From NCBI RefSeq assembly GCF_965208925.1, contig NZ_OZ242364.1, positions 2,852,001 through 2,916,000 on the forward strand: a DNA stretch of 64,000 bases, written 5' to 3'. The notes beneath the pieces were generated by a model. It searched no databases. It was not told where the DNA came from and worked only from the letters and a program-made list of their open reading frames with translations. The number at the start of each line of letters is the position of its first letter. Position 1 is the stretch's first letter. This document shows, piece by piece, positions 40,899-50,153 of this stretch. This DNA comes from Poriferisodalis sp965208925. GTDB taxonomy: Bacteria > Actinomycetota > Acidimicrobiia > Acidimicrobiales > Poriferisodalaceae. Both the position numbers and the translations under genes were made by a program.

Positions 40899-41975
40899 TC
40901 ACCGCAGGAAGCTGGGCACGTCGAACGACTCGTCGTCCTCGTCGAGGTCGCCGAACGGGTCGGCCACATCGCCAGTTTCCTCCGAGGCGGCGTAGTCGCC
41001 CAGCGCAGCACTCGCGGAACGGCCCGGTCCGTAACGGTCGAATCCTGCAGCGATGACCGTTACACGTATCTCTTCGCCGAGTGAATCGTCGATCACAGTG
41101 CCGAAGATGATGTTGGCCTCGGCGTGCGCCACTTCGCGGATGACTTCCGCCGCCTCGTTGACCTCGAACAGCCCGAGATCTGGCCCCGCGGCAATGTTCA
41201 GCAAGATGCCGCGGGCACCGTCAATGGATTCCTCGAGCAGCGACGACGAGACTGCTTGCCGGGCGGCATTCTTGGAACGGTTCTCGCCATGGGCGCGACC
41301 GATTCCCATCAGGGCGGTACCGGCGCTCGACATGATCGCCTTGACATCGGCGAAGTCGGTATTGATGAGGCCCGGCGTGGTGATCAGGCCCGAGATGCCG
41401 GACACGCCCTCGCGCAGTACGTCGTCCGCCATTCGGAAGGCATCGATGATCGACGTGTGCTCGCTCGCCACGGTCAGCAGCCGATCATTCGGGATCACGA
41501 TCAGCGTGTCGACGCGCTCCTTCAGCCGCTCGATGCCCTGTTCGGCCTGAATCTGCCTGCGCTTGCCCTCGAAGGCAAACGGGCGCGTCACCACTCCGAT
41601 GGTCAGCGCTCCTACCTCCTTGGAGACCTCTGCCACCACCGGCGCGCCCCCGGTGCCAGTGCCGCCGCCTTCGCCGGCGGTGATGAACACCATGTCCGCG
41701 CCCTGCAGCGCTTCGGCGATCTCATCACGGTGCTCTTCCGCGGCTCGAGTGCCGATCTCGGGATCGCTGCCGGCGCCGAGCCCACGAGTCAGCTGGCGGC
41801 CGATGTCGAGCTTGACGTCAGCGTCGCTCAGCAGCAGGGCTTGGGCGTCGGTATTGACGGCGATGAACTCGACTCCGCCTAAACCGAAATCGATCATGCG
41901 GTTGACGGCATTCGAGCCGCCGCCCCCGACGCCCACCACCTTGATGACTGCCACGTAGTTCTGTGGTGAGGCCAC
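40899..41975 (-). CDS. ftsZ: Cell division GTPase FtsZ
   Basis: 358 residues from GTG 41975, with AAGGAG five bases upstream. The tubulin signature is GEGGGTGTGGAPVVA; the N-terminus has IKVVGVGGGGSNAVNRMI. The C-terminal linker is short (about 35 residues) before the conserved tail FDVPSFLR, which docks SepF. FtsZ polymerises into the division ring with GTP. It lies 230 bases downstream of ftsQ, the largest gap in the cluster, which contains the dispersed repeat and may hold a promoter. Confidence 0.97.
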   Translation of the reverse strand: MASPQNYVAVIKVVGVGGGGSNAVNRMIDFGLGGVEFIAVNTDAQALLLSDADVKLDIGRQLTRGLGAGSDPEIGTRAAEEHRDEIAEALQGADMVFITAGEGGGTGTGGAPVVAEVSKEVGALTIGVVTRPFAFEGKRRQIQAEQGIERLKERVDTLIVIPNDRLLTVASEHTSIIDAFRMADDVLREGVSGISGLITTPGLINTDFADVKAIMSSAGTALMGIGRAHGENRSKNAARQAVSSSLLEESIDGARGILLNIAAGPDLGLFEVNEAAEVIREVAHAEANIIFGTVIDDSLGEEIRVTVIAAGFDRYGPGRSASAALGDYAASEETGDVADPFGDLDEDDESFDVPSFLR

Positions 41976-42122
41976 AGGGCTCCTTGCGTTCACTGGCCGG
42001 CCGCGACACTGCACGTGCCGTCGACGGGCACCTTCTACGGGAAAATAGCGCAATTGACGACAGTACTGACGCCTCTGCCGATCGGCAAGACCCTGCGCTC
42101 GGCCGCCGAGAGGCGAAGCCGT

Positions 42123-42159
42123 GGCCCGAGCGGCCCGTGAGCGAAGCGAACAAGAGCGG
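42123..42159 (+). repeat. Dispersed repeat copy between ftsQ and ftsZ
   Basis: A 37-base copy with two mismatches to the reverse complement of the tandem repeat near 11.8 kb (35/37 identical). It has the same GAGCGAAGCGAAC-type segment and the GGCCC...GGCCC arms. It sits upstream of ftsZ and opposite in orientation to the 11.8 kb copies. A shared GAGGCGAAGCCGTG (42110-42123) immediately before it also occurs in the ileS leader. Confidence 0.85.
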
Positions 42160-42205
42160 AAACAACAGGTACTGCAACGGAGGGCTCATCTGCCGGCGCG
42201 GCGCC

Positions 42206-42955
42206 TTAGCCCGATTGGCGGAGCACCGGCAGGTGCGGAACCGACACATCCAATATGGCATCGGAGGTCGTGATCTCCCCGATGACCGCAGCAATTGCCG
42301 CCGTCTTGGCCCCGATCGCCGACTCGTCCCCCAGGGTCACCTCCAGTACGAGGTTGCCGGACTGTTGGCGCACACGCGCGCGTATGTCCCCGCGTCTGTC
42401 CCGCCACATCGAAGCAATCACATACTCCGGCTGTCCGTCGGCGGCACTCAATGCCGCGAGCAGAGCATCCGCATCGCTCGCGAGGAACCCACCCGGTCCC
42501 GGCGCCGCAGCAATGCCTGACAAGCGCGGATACTCAGGCAGGACAGCGAGCGGCGAGGTGAGGACGCGACCTTCGATGTCGATGAGCACCCAGCTGCCGG
42601 GAGCGGCCAACGTGATCGCCGCGCCGGTGCGCTCGACGATGTCCACTTCCACGCCCGCAGGCCATCGTCGCTGGACTCGTGCCTCAGCGACCCAGGGCAG
42701 TTGCTCGAGTGATCGTTCAGCTTCGCCGGCGTCGAGTGTTCCCATGAAGTCCCCGGTGCGGATGCCGGCAGCTTCGTGAGCCTCGTCATAGCTCACGCGA
42801 TGCAGACCGTTGAAGTGAACTCGGTCTACTTCGAAGGTGCCTGCGGCGAGAAGAATCGTGACGATCGAGGTCGCGATGGCCCCGAGCGCTGCAGCGGTCA
42901 GCCACCGACGGCGACGTTTTGTCCGCGCCGGAGGCTTCGTATCACCCGGAGCCAT
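42206..42955 (-). CDS. ftsQ: Cell division protein FtsQ
   Basis: 249 residues. A basic cytoplasmic tail (TKRRRRWLTAAALGAIATSI) leads to a single TM helix, then a POTRA-like domain (VDRVHFNGLHRVSYDEAHEA), then ERSLEQLPWVAEARVQRRWP and VEVDIVERTGAAITL. FtsQ links FtsL/FtsB to the ring. It lies three bases beyond murB, on the same strand. Its stop is followed by the 230-base gap ahead of ftsZ. Confidence 0.93.
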   Translation of the reverse strand: MAPGDTKPPARTKRRRRWLTAAALGAIATSIVTILLAAGTFEVDRVHFNGLHRVSYDEAHEAAGIRTGDFMGTLDAGEAERSLEQLPWVAEARVQRRWPAGVEVDIVERTGAAITLAAPGSWVLIDIEGRVLTSPLAVLPEYPRLSGIAAAPGPGGFLASDADALLAALSAADGQPEYVIASMWRDRRGDIRARVRQQSGNLVLEVTLGDESAIGAKTAAIAAVIGEITTSDAILDVSVPHLPVLRQSG

Positions 42956-42958
42956 CGT

Positions 42959-43957
42959 TCAAAATGGCATCGGTGCCGTCTCGAAGCCCACCATGCGGAT
43001 CTCGGGCCGCAACACGATCCCGGACGACTCAGTCACCCGGCGCCGCACTTCGGCCATGAGCGCGACGACATCTGCTGCAGTGCCGCCTGGATCCGAAACG
43101 ATGAAATTCGCGTGCAGGCGCGATACCTCGGCCGTGCCGATGCGCAGGCCGCGAAGACCTGTCTGGTCGATGCGAGCCCCCGCGGACACTGTCTTTGCCA
43201 ACTCAGCCCCTGCCAGCTCAGCAGGCGGGTTCATGAAGACTGAACCGGCGTTCTGCCCGCCGGGCTGATGCTCCCGGCGCCAGCGAACGATGTCCGCGAT
43301 CTGATCCATCGCCTTCGACGGTGACGTTTGCTGCCCGCTCAGGCGCGCTCGAACCACGACGTGACCGTCTTGGAGCCCACTGCTGCGGTAGCCCAAGTCC
43401 AAGGCATCGACATCACGGGCCTCGGCTTCGTCTCCGGACTCAGCCTGCAGATCGACGACGTCAGCGTCGATCAAGCACGACGCCATATCGCTGCCGTGCC
43501 CTCCAGCGTTCATGCGCACGGCACCGCCCACGGAACCCGGAACACCGACGGCCCATTCCAGACCGCCGAATCCTGCAGCGGCACACTGGCGCGCAAGCAC
43601 CGGCAGTGCCACAGATGCGCCTGCAGTGACCGCGGTGTTCGCATGATCGAAGTCGATCTCGCCGTAGGCATCGCCGAGGAAGAGTGCGATGCCCTCGAAA
43701 CCGTGGTCTGCCACCAGCAGGTTCGATCCTCGCCCGACCACGAGAATCTCCAGCCCGGATGCTGCTGCGGCCTCCCGGGCACGCCGCAGGTCGGACGGGC
43801 CGTTTGCCACGAACGCCACCGCTGCCGGACCACCGACCCTCGAAGTGGTCAACGCACCCAGCGGGGCATTGAGGCGAGCGTCATCGCCAAGCAGGGTCGC
43901 TGCACGTCGAACGGCATCAGGGTCTGACCACTGCTCAGGAGACATGCAGCAGCTCAT
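42959..43957 (-). CDS. murB: UDP-N-acetylenolpyruvoylglucosamine reductase
   Basis: 332 residues. The FAD domain has TSRVGGPAAVAFV and VVGRGSNLLVADHGFEGIAL. Later motifs are GLEWAVGVPGSVGGAVRMNA and NAGSVFMNPP, with the catalytic Ser in the latter, and LHANFIVSDPGGTAADV. It reduces UDP-GlcNAc-enolpyruvate to UDP-MurNAc. Its start overlaps the murC stop by 23 bases. Confidence 0.96.
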   Translation of the reverse strand: MSCCMSPEQWSDPDAVRRAATLLGDDARLNAPLGALTTSRVGGPAAVAFVANGPSDLRRAREAAAASGLEILVVGRGSNLLVADHGFEGIALFLGDAYGEIDFDHANTAVTAGASVALPVLARQCAAAGFGGLEWAVGVPGSVGGAVRMNAGGHGSDMASCLIDADVVDLQAESGDEAEARDVDALDLGYRSSGLQDGHVVVRARLSGQQTSPSKAMDQIADIVRWRREHQPGGQNAGSVFMNPPAELAGAELAKTVSAGARIDQTGLRGLRIGTAEVSRLHANFIVSDPGGTAADVVALMAEVRRRVTESSGIVLRPEIRMVGFETAPMPF

Positions 43958-45359
43958 CTGCGAGCGTCGTCAGGTCACCGGCGCCCAATGTGAGACACAG
44001 GTCGCCGGGGCGCAGATGGGTTCGCAGGTAGGACCGCAGTTCGGCCCGGCCTGGGAGGTACGCCACCGACGCGTACGGGTGGGCGTCGAGCACAGCGCCG
44101 AGCAGCAGTTCGGCGGACACACCGGGCCGAGGCAGCTCGCCCGCGGAGTAGATGTCGGTGAGGACCAGCTGGTCAGCATCAGCGAAGGAGTCCGCAAAAT
44201 CCTGCCAGAGCGCTGCGGTCCGCGAGTAGCGATGCGGCTGGAAGACGGCGACAACCCGCTTCCAGCCTCCGCTGCGAGCTGCGGCGATCGCTGCGGTCAC
44301 CTCGGTGGGCAGGTGCGCATAATCGTCGATGAATGCCACCCCGTCGCGCTCGCCGCGTCGTTCGAACCGCCTGGCGATGCCGGCAAATCGACCGAGGGCA
44401 TCGATCATCGGTGACGCGGCAGCCCCGAGCTCGAGTGCCGCCGCGAGTGCACCGGCCGCATTCGTCACGTTGTGCAATCCAGGCAGCGGCAGCTCGCAAC
44501 GGCCGATCGACGTCGCGCCGGTGACCAATTCGAAGCTCGCACCGGTACGCGAGCTGTGCGCGTCGGTGATCCGGTAGTCGGCCTGGGGGGCCCTGCCGTA
44601 CGTGACGCAGCCGCCAACGCGCTCGGCCATGGCGGCTGCCCCTTGATCATCGGCACACACGATGCGTGGCCCGGCAGCACTGCTGGCGAAGGCCTCGAAT
44701 GCAGCCACGAGCTCGTCGAAGTTGCCGTAGTGGTCGAGATGGTCAGGCTCGATGTTCGTCACGACTACCGCATCGGCGCCCAACTCGAGGAACGTCCCAT
44801 CAGATTCGTCTGCTTCGACGACGAACCACTCCCCCGCCGTATCCCAAACGGCACCGGAGCCGATTTCGTTCACCTCGCCGCCCACGAGGAACGAGGGGTG
44901 TTCACCGGCTGCTACCAGGCAAAGCGCCAGCATCGACGAAGTGGTCGTCTTGCCGTGGGTGCCGCCGACTGCCAGCGTTTGCTTGCGCCGGCAGATTCCT
45001 GCGAGCAACTCAGCCCGGCTGAGCACCGGAATGCCGCGGCGGCGGGCCTCGACCAGTTCCGCATTGTCTTGTGGCACTGCACTCGAATGGGCCACGACAT
45101 CCGCCGAGCCGATGTTGGCGGCCTCATGGCCTATGACGACCCGAGCGCCATGAGCTGCGAGTCGTGTCATGCCGAGGCCTGCTCGCAGGTCGCTGCCGCT
45201 CACGGCATGGCCCATCTCAGCGAGCACCAACCCGATGGCATTCATGCCGGCGCCGCCCGCTCCCACCAAATGAATGCTGCGAGCCTCCTCAAGCTCGGAT
45301 GACGGGCCTGACGGTCCCGGAGCTCGTGGCGTTCGAGCGGCGGACGGTGAGGTGGTCAC
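43935..45359 (-). CDS. murC: UDP-N-acetylmuramate--L-alanine ligase
   Basis: 474 residues from GTG 45359, whose GTGA overlaps the murG stop. The N-terminus has IHLVGAGGAGMNAIGLVLAE, the ATP loop is AVGGTHGKTTTSSMLA, and VVTNIEPDHLDHYGNFDEL is present. C-terminal FIDDYAHLPTEVTAAIAAAR and VVAVFQPHRYSRTAALW complete the ligase. MurC adds L-Ala to UDP-MurNAc. Confidence 0.97.
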   Translation of the reverse strand: MTTSPSAARTPRAPGPSGPSSELEEARSIHLVGAGGAGMNAIGLVLAEMGHAVSGSDLRAGLGMTRLAAHGARVVIGHEAANIGSADVVAHSSAVPQDNAELVEARRRGIPVLSRAELLAGICRRKQTLAVGGTHGKTTTSSMLALCLVAAGEHPSFLVGGEVNEIGSGAVWDTAGEWFVVEADESDGTFLELGADAVVVTNIEPDHLDHYGNFDELVAAFEAFASSAAGPRIVCADDQGAAAMAERVGGCVTYGRAPQADYRITDAHSSRTGASFELVTGATSIGRCELPLPGLHNVTNAAGALAAALELGAAASPMIDALGRFAGIARRFERRGERDGVAFIDDYAHLPTEVTAAIAAARSGGWKRVVAVFQPHRYSRTAALWQDFADSFADADQLVLTDIYSAGELPRPGVSAELLLGAVLDAHPYASVAYLPGRAELRSYLRTHLRPGDLCLTLGAGDLTTLADELLHVS

Positions 45360-46546
45360 GTTGTGTGCTTTCTCGACGAACGATCCGCTGCGACGACTGT
45401 GCCAGGCACCGCTGAACTGTGATCTATGACGAGCTGCGCTACCCGCTGTGCAGCGTCTCGACGACCGAAGGTGGATTCGGTGGGACGCTCCGTTCGGGCC
45501 AGACGCTGCGATCCGAGCATCTGCTCGAGCTCTGCCAGCATCCGCTCGCCGTCGAACTCGGCGTCGGCAACGACGCACGCAGCGCCGGTGGCGGCCAACT
45601 CTTCCGCATTGCGACGTTGGTGGTCGTTGGTCGCTATCGGCAGGGGCACCAGCACTGCAGGCGTGCCGATGACCGACAGCTCTGCCACGGTCGAGGCCCC
45701 GGCACGACAGATCGCGAGGTCAGCCGCAGCCAATGCGGCAGGCAATTGCTCATCGAACGGCACGGCCTGGTACCAGTCACGCACCTGCGAGCCATCAGGT
45801 CGCCGTGGCGGCGATGGCGGCCGCTCAGCCCAATCGCGCTTGCCCACCACGTGATAGATGAACAGTCCGTCGCGGTCCCGCAGTGACGGCAGCGCCGTCC
45901 AGGTGGCAGTGTTGATCCGGAGCGAGCCCTGCGAACCGCCGAACACCACCACAACGGTTGCATCTGCGGGCCAGCCGAGCCCCGCACGGGCGTCGCCCGC
46001 TCCGAGTGCAGCCTCGACGACTGACGGGCGCACGGGATTCCCGGTCACGATTTCCCTGTGCAGCCCCGTCCCGCGGACCGGTACGGCCGCGGCGCGTGCG
46101 AATCGGCCCAGCAATCGGTTCGTTGCCGACGCGACTGCGTTCTGCTCGGCGATCACCAACGGCACGCGCCAGATCACCGCTCCCACCGTTGCGGGCAGCG
46201 CGGCATAGCCGCCCAGTGACAGCACCGCAGCTGGACGCCGCCGTCCAACGAGCGCTATGCCGCGCAAGGTGGCCCACGCCAAGCTCGCTGCAGCACGCGC
46301 GTTGGTCAGGTTCACCCGGCGTGCGGTCAGGCCCCGACCTCCGAGCAAGGTCACGCCGAAGCCAGCATCCGGCACGATCTGTGCATCGATTCCCCGTGCG
46401 CTGCCGACGAAATGGATCCCTTCCGCGGGCCAGCCACGTTCGGTCAGCGCGGACGCCACCGCCAAGCCGGGCATCAGGTGCCCCGCGGTTCCGCCCCCCG
46501 CGATCAGGACGCTGGGGGCGTGCGGGGTGCTGCCGGGTGCTGCCAC
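45356..46546 (-). CDS. murG: UDP-GlcNAc transferase MurG
   Basis: 396 residues. The first Gly-rich loop is IAGGGTAGHLMPGLAVASAL; LSLGGYAALPATVGAV, VIAEQNAVASATNRLLGRF and VFGGSQGSLRINTAT follow. The donor-binding part is ICRAGASTVAELSVIGTPAV, then PLPIATNDHQRRNAEELAA. It attaches GlcNAc to lipid I to make lipid II on the inner side of the membrane. It is about 20 residues longer than most at the C-terminus. It lies three bases after ftsW. Confidence 0.97.
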   Translation of the reverse strand: MAAPGSTPHAPSVLIAGGGTAGHLMPGLAVASALTERGWPAEGIHFVGSARGIDAQIVPDAGFGVTLLGGRGLTARRVNLTNARAAASLAWATLRGIALVGRRRPAAVLSLGGYAALPATVGAVIWRVPLVIAEQNAVASATNRLLGRFARAAAVPVRGTGLHREIVTGNPVRPSVVEAALGAGDARAGLGWPADATVVVVFGGSQGSLRINTATWTALPSLRDRDGLFIYHVVGKRDWAERPPSPPRRPDGSQVRDWYQAVPFDEQLPAALAAADLAICRAGASTVAELSVIGTPAVLVPLPIATNDHQRRNAEELAATGAACVVADAEFDGERMLAELEQMLGSQRLARTERPTESTFGRRDAAQRVAQLVIDHSSAVPGTVVAADRSSRKHTT

Positions 46547-46549
46547 CGC

Positions 46550-47680
46550 TCAACCGGATCGCCGCGTCACATTCAGCAGCAAACCTGCGGCCGCTGCTGT
46601 CACTACCAGTGACGAACCGCCGAACGACAGGAATGGCAGCGTCACACCAGTCACTGGCAGCAATCCAATCACACCGCCGACGTTCACCAGCGTCTGGAGC
46701 ACGAACCAGATGGCAATGCCGGCTGCGAGCAGCGAACCGAACAGGTCTGGTGCCTTCTGGCTCGTCCGGAGCCCCCCTATGCCAACGACCCCCAGCAGGG
46801 TCAGGAGCCCGAGGGCGCCGAGGAGTCCCATCTCCTCGCCGACGATGACGAATATGAAGTCGGTGGGTGCATTGGGCACCCAGCCCCATTTGGCCTGGCC
46901 TGCCCCCAGGCCAGTGCCGCGCAGCCCTCCCTGCGCCAGACCCACCAGGCTCTGGAACGTCTGGTAGCCGCTCGAGGCCCGTTCAGAGATCGGGTCCAGG
47001 AAGCCGGCGAGCCGCGCACGGCGGTACGGCGCCGCGTACGCCAGCAGCGGCGCTGCCACCATGACCATGGCAGCGATCTTGGTCAGATCGCGGCCTGGCA
47101 GACCCGCGACGAAGAGCATGCCGATGCCGATTCCCGCCAGGATGAGGGTGGTTCCCAGATCCGGTTGGAGCAACACCAGCGAGCACCCGGCGGTGAGCAG
47201 GAGCATCGCAGGCCGCAGGATCCGGTCGGGACGCTCGATCTGATCCTTGCGGGCATCCAAAAAAGCCGCCAACGCAACGATGAGCGCCAGTTTCGCTATC
47301 TCCGCCGGCTGAATGCTGATCTGGCCGACTTCAATCCATCGACGAGCGCCGCCGGTACGTTTTCCCACCGCCAGCACGATTGCCAACAACGTCACGCTCG
47401 CGGCTGCGAGGGGCACTGCCATGCGCCGCCAATGCCGGTAATCGACCCCGAGCGTGACGAGCAGCACGGCAACAGCGATCCCGACCGACCACAAGTGCCG
47501 GGTGAAGTACTGCAAAGGACGGTCCGACGATCCGATTCCGGTCGCTGACGTCGCCGACAGCACCAGTACGACGCCGGTGAGCAGCAGCAAGAAGACCGCG
47601 GACAGGAGGGCGGCGTAGCGTACCGACGGGCCCGATGAGGGCCGGCGTGGCGGAGTGCTTGGCACGTCCAGCTTGCTCAT
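46550..47680 (-). CDS. ftsW: Lipid II polymerase FtsW (SEDS family)
   Basis: 376 residues with about 10 hydrophobic helices. The SEDS motifs RWIEVGQISIQPAEIAKLAL, LLQPDLGTTLILAGIGIGML and LPVTGVTLPFLSFGGSS are present, with FVIVGEEMGLLGAL between them. It polymerises lipid II into glycan at the septum together with FtsI. The ATG overlaps the murD stop by four bases. Confidence 0.96.
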   Translation of the reverse strand: MSKLDVPSTPPRRPSSGPSVRYAALLSAVFLLLLTGVVLVLSATSATGIGSSDRPLQYFTRHLWSVGIAVAVLLVTLGVDYRHWRRMAVPLAAASVTLLAIVLAVGKRTGGARRWIEVGQISIQPAEIAKLALIVALAAFLDARKDQIERPDRILRPAMLLLTAGCSLVLLQPDLGTTLILAGIGIGMLFVAGLPGRDLTKIAAMVMVAAPLLAYAAPYRRARLAGFLDPISERASSGYQTFQSLVGLAQGGLRGTGLGAGQAKWGWVPNAPTDFIFVIVGEEMGLLGALGLLTLLGVVGIGGLRTSQKAPDLFGSLLAAGIAIWFVLQTLVNVGGVIGLLPVTGVTLPFLSFGGSSLVVTAAAAGLLLNVTRRSG

Positions 47681-49104
47681 GGCTGTTCCTCACTCGGAAC
47701 CCGCGAGCGGATGCGCTCAGCGAGGTCAGCCACCGCCGTGCCGAAGTGCTCGCCACGTTGGCCGTAGCTCGAGTACCAGTCGAAAGAGGCGCACCCGGGC
47801 GACAGCACTACATCGCGGTCGGGTAGCGCCATCCGGTGGGCAGCCTCCACGGCTTCGGGCATCGAATCTGCACGGTCGAGCTCCATCTGGCCGCATGCAG
47901 GCTGGCTGAAGCAGTCGAGCACATCGTCGGCGGCTTCGCCGATCGCCACTACGCCATGAACATGATCGGCCACAGCGGCCAGCTCCCCGAGATCGAGGCC
48001 CTTGTTCCGGCCGCCTGCAATCAGCACGGCATCGGAGAAGCCCCGCAGTGCTGCCACCGTCGCATGCGGCGCCGTCGCTTTGCTGTCGTCGTAGAAGCTC
48101 ACGGCGCCGATGCGCCCCGAGAACGCGAGCCGGTGAGGCAGCCCATCGAATGATCGCAGCTCTGCCGCCACCGCCTCGGCAGATGCACCCATCTCCAGCG
48201 CAACAGCCGCTGCAGCCGCAGCATTCGACAAATCGTGGGGACGCTGTCGGGGCATTTCCGCCGCTGGCACAACGCTGTCGCCGTGTGCAATCAGGATGCC
48301 GCGCTCGTAGCGCACATCGCATGGCGCATCGAGCTGCCGCGGCGTCGCGAAGGTCACACGTTGTGAACGGATTCCGGAGGTCCACGGTTCGACATCGGTG
48401 TCGCCGAAGGGAACCACCGCGACATCGTCGGGACCTTGTGCCGCCCAGATCCTGGCCTTGGACGCGGCGTAGTCCCGCAGATCAGGATGCCAGTCCAGAT
48501 GATCGGGGGCCAGATTCAGCCACGCAGCAACCGCGGGAGCGAATCTGCGCGCCCGGTGCAGCCTGAATGACGATGCCTCCACCACGAACGTGGAGACCTC
48601 GCGATCAATAGCGTCCACCAGGGCGATATCGGTGTTGCCGGCGCCGACAGCGGAGATTCCGCTCCGGTTCAGCATTCGCTCCGTGAGGACTGTGACCGTC
48701 GTCTTGCCATTGGTGCCAGTAATCGCTGCGAGAGGTCGACTGTCCCACTGTGCTGCCAGATCCAGCTCGCTGACCACCGGCACTCGGGCCGCAGCTGCCA
48801 GCGCGTAGCTGAGGTGACGCGGTGGCACACCCGGGGACGGCACGACGGCTGCGGCGCCTGAGACCAGGCTCCTGAGCAGGCCCGCATCGGTGGAATCGTG
48901 AATCTCGTCGAATGGAGCATCTGCGGCGGCCCCTCTGCGCGCCGCCTCGCCGGGTCGGTCATCGGCAGCGATGACCTCGTGACCTCGCGCTGCCAGCGCG
49001 GAGGCCACCGCTCGTCCGGTCACTCCCATGCCAACGACGACGACCGCTCCGTCGTCGGGCATTACGTCGTCGGGTGCCCGTTCATGGCTGACCGAGGCGC
49101 TCAC
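47677..49104 (-). CDS. murD: UDP-N-acetylmuramoyl-L-alanine--D-glutamate ligase
   Basis: 475 residues from GTG 49104, whose GTGA overlaps the mraY stop; longer frames into mraY are rejected. The N-terminus has VVVVGMGVTGRAVASALAAR, and the ATP loop is AITGTNGKTTVTVLTERML. NLAPDHLDWHPDLRDYAASK and SFYDDSKATAPHATVAAL are MurD-specific. It adds D-Glu to UDP-MurNAc-L-Ala. Confidence 0.97.
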   Translation of the reverse strand: MSASVSHERAPDDVMPDDGAVVVVGMGVTGRAVASALAARGHEVIAADDRPGEAARRGAAADAPFDEIHDSTDAGLLRSLVSGAAAVVPSPGVPPRHLSYALAAAARVPVVSELDLAAQWDSRPLAAITGTNGKTTVTVLTERMLNRSGISAVGAGNTDIALVDAIDREVSTFVVEASSFRLHRARRFAPAVAAWLNLAPDHLDWHPDLRDYAASKARIWAAQGPDDVAVVPFGDTDVEPWTSGIRSQRVTFATPRQLDAPCDVRYERGILIAHGDSVVPAAEMPRQRPHDLSNAAAAAAVALEMGASAEAVAAELRSFDGLPHRLAFSGRIGAVSFYDDSKATAPHATVAALRGFSDAVLIAGGRNKGLDLGELAAVADHVHGVVAIGEAADDVLDCFSQPACGQMELDRADSMPEAVEAAHRMALPDRDVVLSPGCASFDWYSSYGQRGEHFGTAVADLAERIRSRVPSEEQP

Positions 49105-50153
49105 AACGAGCCTGCCGGAATCTCGACGAGATCCAGACTCAGGAAGTCGGCGTAATACAGGCCCAACGCCAGCGCGACAAGCAGGCTGTTGACGACCCAG
49201 AGTCGGATGATCACGGTGGTCTCCGGCCATCCGCCCAACTCGAGATGGTGGTGCATCGGCGCCATCCGGAACAGGCGGCGGCCGAAGAGTCGGAATGAGC
49301 CGACCTGGATGATCACCGATGCGGTCTCGATGACATAGAGACCGCCGATGACGGGCAGCAGGAGATCGACGTGCAGCAGCATCGCGAGCCCTGCCATCGC
49401 GGTGCCGATGGCAAGCGAACCGGTATCGCCCATGAATATCCGCGCCGGGGGCGCATTCCACCACAGGAACCCCGCGCACGCTCCGGCCATGGCGGCGGCG
49501 ACGATGGCGAGGTCCAGGGGGTGCTTGACGTCGTAGGAGATGGGGTGACGGAATGCCCAGTAACCGATCACGACAAAGGCCGCGAACGCCACCGCGGCGG
49601 CTCCGGCAGCAAGGCCGTCCAGGCCATCTGTCAGGTTCACTGCATTGGACATGCCGAGGACGATGATGACTGCCCACAGAATCCACACGGCAGCGGGAAG
49701 CCGCAGCGAGTTACCGTCCAGTCGTGTGAATCCGACGGCGGTATCGAGGTTCACCCACCACACCGACGCGACGGCAAAGCCGATGCCCACGGCAATCAAC
49801 CCGATCAGCTTGGCCCGCTTGTTCAGTCCCAGATTGCGCTCACGGCTGACCTTGATCCAGTCATCGGCCAGGCCCACCAGGCCCGCAGCGCAGACGGCGG
49901 CCAGCAGCACGATGCCCGACCGCGTGATGACGGTCTCGGCCCGCAGGTGACTGACGACATACCCCACGACGGCTGCCGTGACAACTGCGACGCCGCCCAT
50001 CGTCGGCGTGCCTGCCTTGGTGATGTGACCTCGGGGGCCGTCGAGGCGGATGGGTTGGCCGACGCCGCGCGCTTGCAGCCAGGGAATGAGGTAGCGAGTG
50101 CCCACGAGCGACACGAACATTGCGGAGCTGGCGGCGATGAGGAGTGCAATCAT
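49101..50153 (-). CDS. mraY: Phospho-N-acetylmuramoyl-pentapeptide transferase
   Basis: 350 residues with about 10 hydrophobic helices. The catalytic Asp triplet lies in VGLADDWIKV, NAVNLTDGLDGLAAG and ARIFMGDTGSLAIG. GTPTMGGVAVVTAAVVGYVV is the family's early loop. It makes lipid I from UDP-MurNAc-pentapeptide. It overlaps murE by four bases, leaving no room for murF, which usually sits between them. Confidence 0.97.
   Translation of the reverse strand: MIALLIAASSAMFVSLVGTRYLIPWLQARGVGQPIRLDGPRGHITKAGTPTMGGVAVVTAAVVGYVVSHLRAETVITRSGIVLLAAVCAAGLVGLADDWIKVSRERNLGLNKRAKLIGLIAVGIGFAVASVWWVNLDTAVGFTRLDGNSLRLPAAVWILWAVIIVLGMSNAVNLTDGLDGLAAGAAAVAFAAFVVIGYWAFRHPISYDVKHPLDLAIVAAAMAGACAGFLWWNAPPARIFMGDTGSLAIGTAMAGLAMLLHVDLLLPVIGGLYVIETASVIIQVGSFRLFGRRLFRMAPMHHHLELGGWPETTVIIRLWVVNSLLVALALGLYYADFLSLDLVEIPAGSL

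Noticed and set aside
41976..42205. ftsA or a small gene between ftsQ and ftsZ
   Set aside because: Only 230 bases and no coding signal; SepF takes the place of FtsA as in other Actinobacteria.
49105..49686. MurD extended into mraY
   Set aside because: The added part is a shadow of mraY; a GTG start with a four-base overlap fits better.
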